Part shown: positions 63,438 to 64,000 of the stretch, piece after piece
Numbering within the stretch: the first letter of the stretch is position 1
Layout of the letters: each line of letters opens with the position of its first letter
Source of the DNA: Flavobacterium sp. 9AF
GTDB lineage: Bacteria > Bacteroidota > Bacteroidia > Flavobacteriales > Flavobacteriaceae
DNA length: 64,000 nt
Assembly: GCF_902506265.1 (NCBI RefSeq)
Contig: NZ_LR733556.1
Span: forward strand, 1,918,535-1,982,534
Reading direction: 5' to 3'
Notes under the pieces: model-generated
The model's database searches: none
What the model was told of the DNA's origin: nothing
Seen by the model: only the letters and a program-made list of their open reading frames with translations
Program-made: the position numbers and the translations under genes

Positions 63438-64000
63438 TTAGATAAATATATATTATAAATGACAACTCTTGGCTCTCGTTTTTGCCAAAATCTATAATTG
63501 TAACTTCTTTAATAAATTTTTGTTGTGAGAGTGATTCTATCCAATTGGTAAAATCTATAGCATCTGTCGTGATCCCTTTAATTACAATTTTATTTGGATC
63601 GAATATGGAAAGATTATCTTCTTTTCCTTTTTTGAGAATGGGTTGATACTGAAATTCATCTAAGAGAATCGTATTTGGTATCAATTGAGATATTTCATTA
63701 ATTTTATTTGTTACTTTTTCAGAACTAGTTAAAGCTATTTCTTTTAGTTTTTTTTCTTTATCTAAAACATTCTTTTTAAGAGATTGTATTTTAGATTGTA
63801 GTGCAATTTCTTGATTATTTTTTTGTAATACTGATTCATACTTGTTAAAATAATAACTAAAAAACATGTAATTGATTAGCAATATAATCAATAAGCCAAA
63901 AATTATATATTGTGAAAGTTTTTTAAAAAAAGTGTTTTGGAAAAAATTGTCTTTCGTAATTATATTAAATTCTTTTATAGAACCTATTCCATAATTGAAG
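63424..64000 (-). CDS. PilN/GspL-like protein, 5' end beyond the window
   Basis: The minus-strand frame stays open to the window edge, so the gene begins outside; at least 191 codons are seen. It has a cytoplasmic N-terminal stretch (NYGIGSIKEFNIITKDNFF), one membrane helix (YIIFGLLIILLINYMFFSY), a coiled coil, and a ferredoxin-like domain with IVIKGITTDAIDFTNWIESL, the usual PilN pattern. A TTG at 63889-63891 is not a credible start because it lies inside the membrane helix. Further pilus genes (PilM-like, ATPase, secretin) may lie upstream, outside this window. Confidence 0.65.
   Translation of the reverse strand, partial: FNYGIGSIKEFNIITKDNFFQNTFFKKLSQYIIFGLLIILLINYMFFSYYFNKYESVLQKNNQEIALQSKIQSLKKNVLDKEKKLKEIALTSSEKVTNKINEISQLIPNTILLDEFQYQPILKKGKEDNLSIFDPNKIVIKGITTDAIDFTNWIESLSQQKFIKEVTIIDFGKNESQELSFIIYIYLNETK

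Overview
The window is a contiguous stretch of a Bacteroidota chromosome, most probably a Flavobacterium or close Flavobacteriaceae relative. The DNA is strongly AT-rich. Several exported proteins end in type IX secretion (T9SS) sorting domains of type A and type B. Candidate promoters fit the Bacteroidota -7 box TANNTTTG. The order panC / GT5-like glycogen synthase / DUF4270 lipoprotein / glmS is one I associate with this family. Genes are densely packed, mostly in strand-coherent blocks, and no gene-free stretch exceeds 300 bases. I saw no tRNA, rRNA, CRISPR array or transposase.

Layout. 1-6.3 kb: a leftward block (glmS cut by the window edge, DUF4270 lipoprotein, a one-domain glycogen synthase homologue) diverges from a rightward block (panC, panD, a flippase-like membrane protein). 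6.4-9.8 kb: an esterase-fold protein with an altered nucleophile position, radA, and a convergent PhyH-type dioxygenase. 9.8-12.4 kb: a LytS/LytTR-type two-component pair with a directly repeated candidate LytTR site upstream. 12.5-17.3 kb: a rightward envelope module (rhodanese, alpha/alpha-toroid protein, VWA lipoprotein, MuiA/DUF4139 protein). 17.3-26.4 kb: secreted proteins (M28 peptidase, an 850-residue protein with a recent 146-residue tandem duplication, a small T9SS protein, a PQQ-type sugar dehydrogenase and a 1,090-residue BNR/FN3/GEVED T9SS protein).

26.6-41.5 kb: mostly housekeeping genes (aldo/keto reductase, OmpA lipoprotein, xth, olsF-like acyltransferase, a six-gene cluster of small membrane proteins plus an M48 protease, a 2-hydroxyacid dehydrogenase fused to a VOC domain, mgtE, rsmA, DUF4286, a TPR protein, serS). 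Two copies of a REP-like palindromic core (tctcgactccgctc) lie here. One is inside a larger, RNA-like folded intergenic element. The other is inserted in frame in the dehydrogenase gene.

41.8-53.6 kb: an accessory locus with an OmpH/Skp-like protein, a lipoprotein, a split Rhs/YD-repeat pair with an unrecognised C-terminal toxin-like region, and two small candidate immunity genes. 53.7-64 kb: a large T9SS type-B protein, then a tightly overlapped operon that looks like a divergent type IV pilus / type II secretion-like machine (two lipoproteins, PilP/GspC-like, a beta-helical GspK/PilX-like protein, two pseudopilins, GspF/PilC), meeting convergent PilO- and PilN-like genes that run off the window. 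The two most interesting systems are the Rhs polymorphic-toxin locus and this pilus-like locus. The repeat family is the most interesting non-coding signal.
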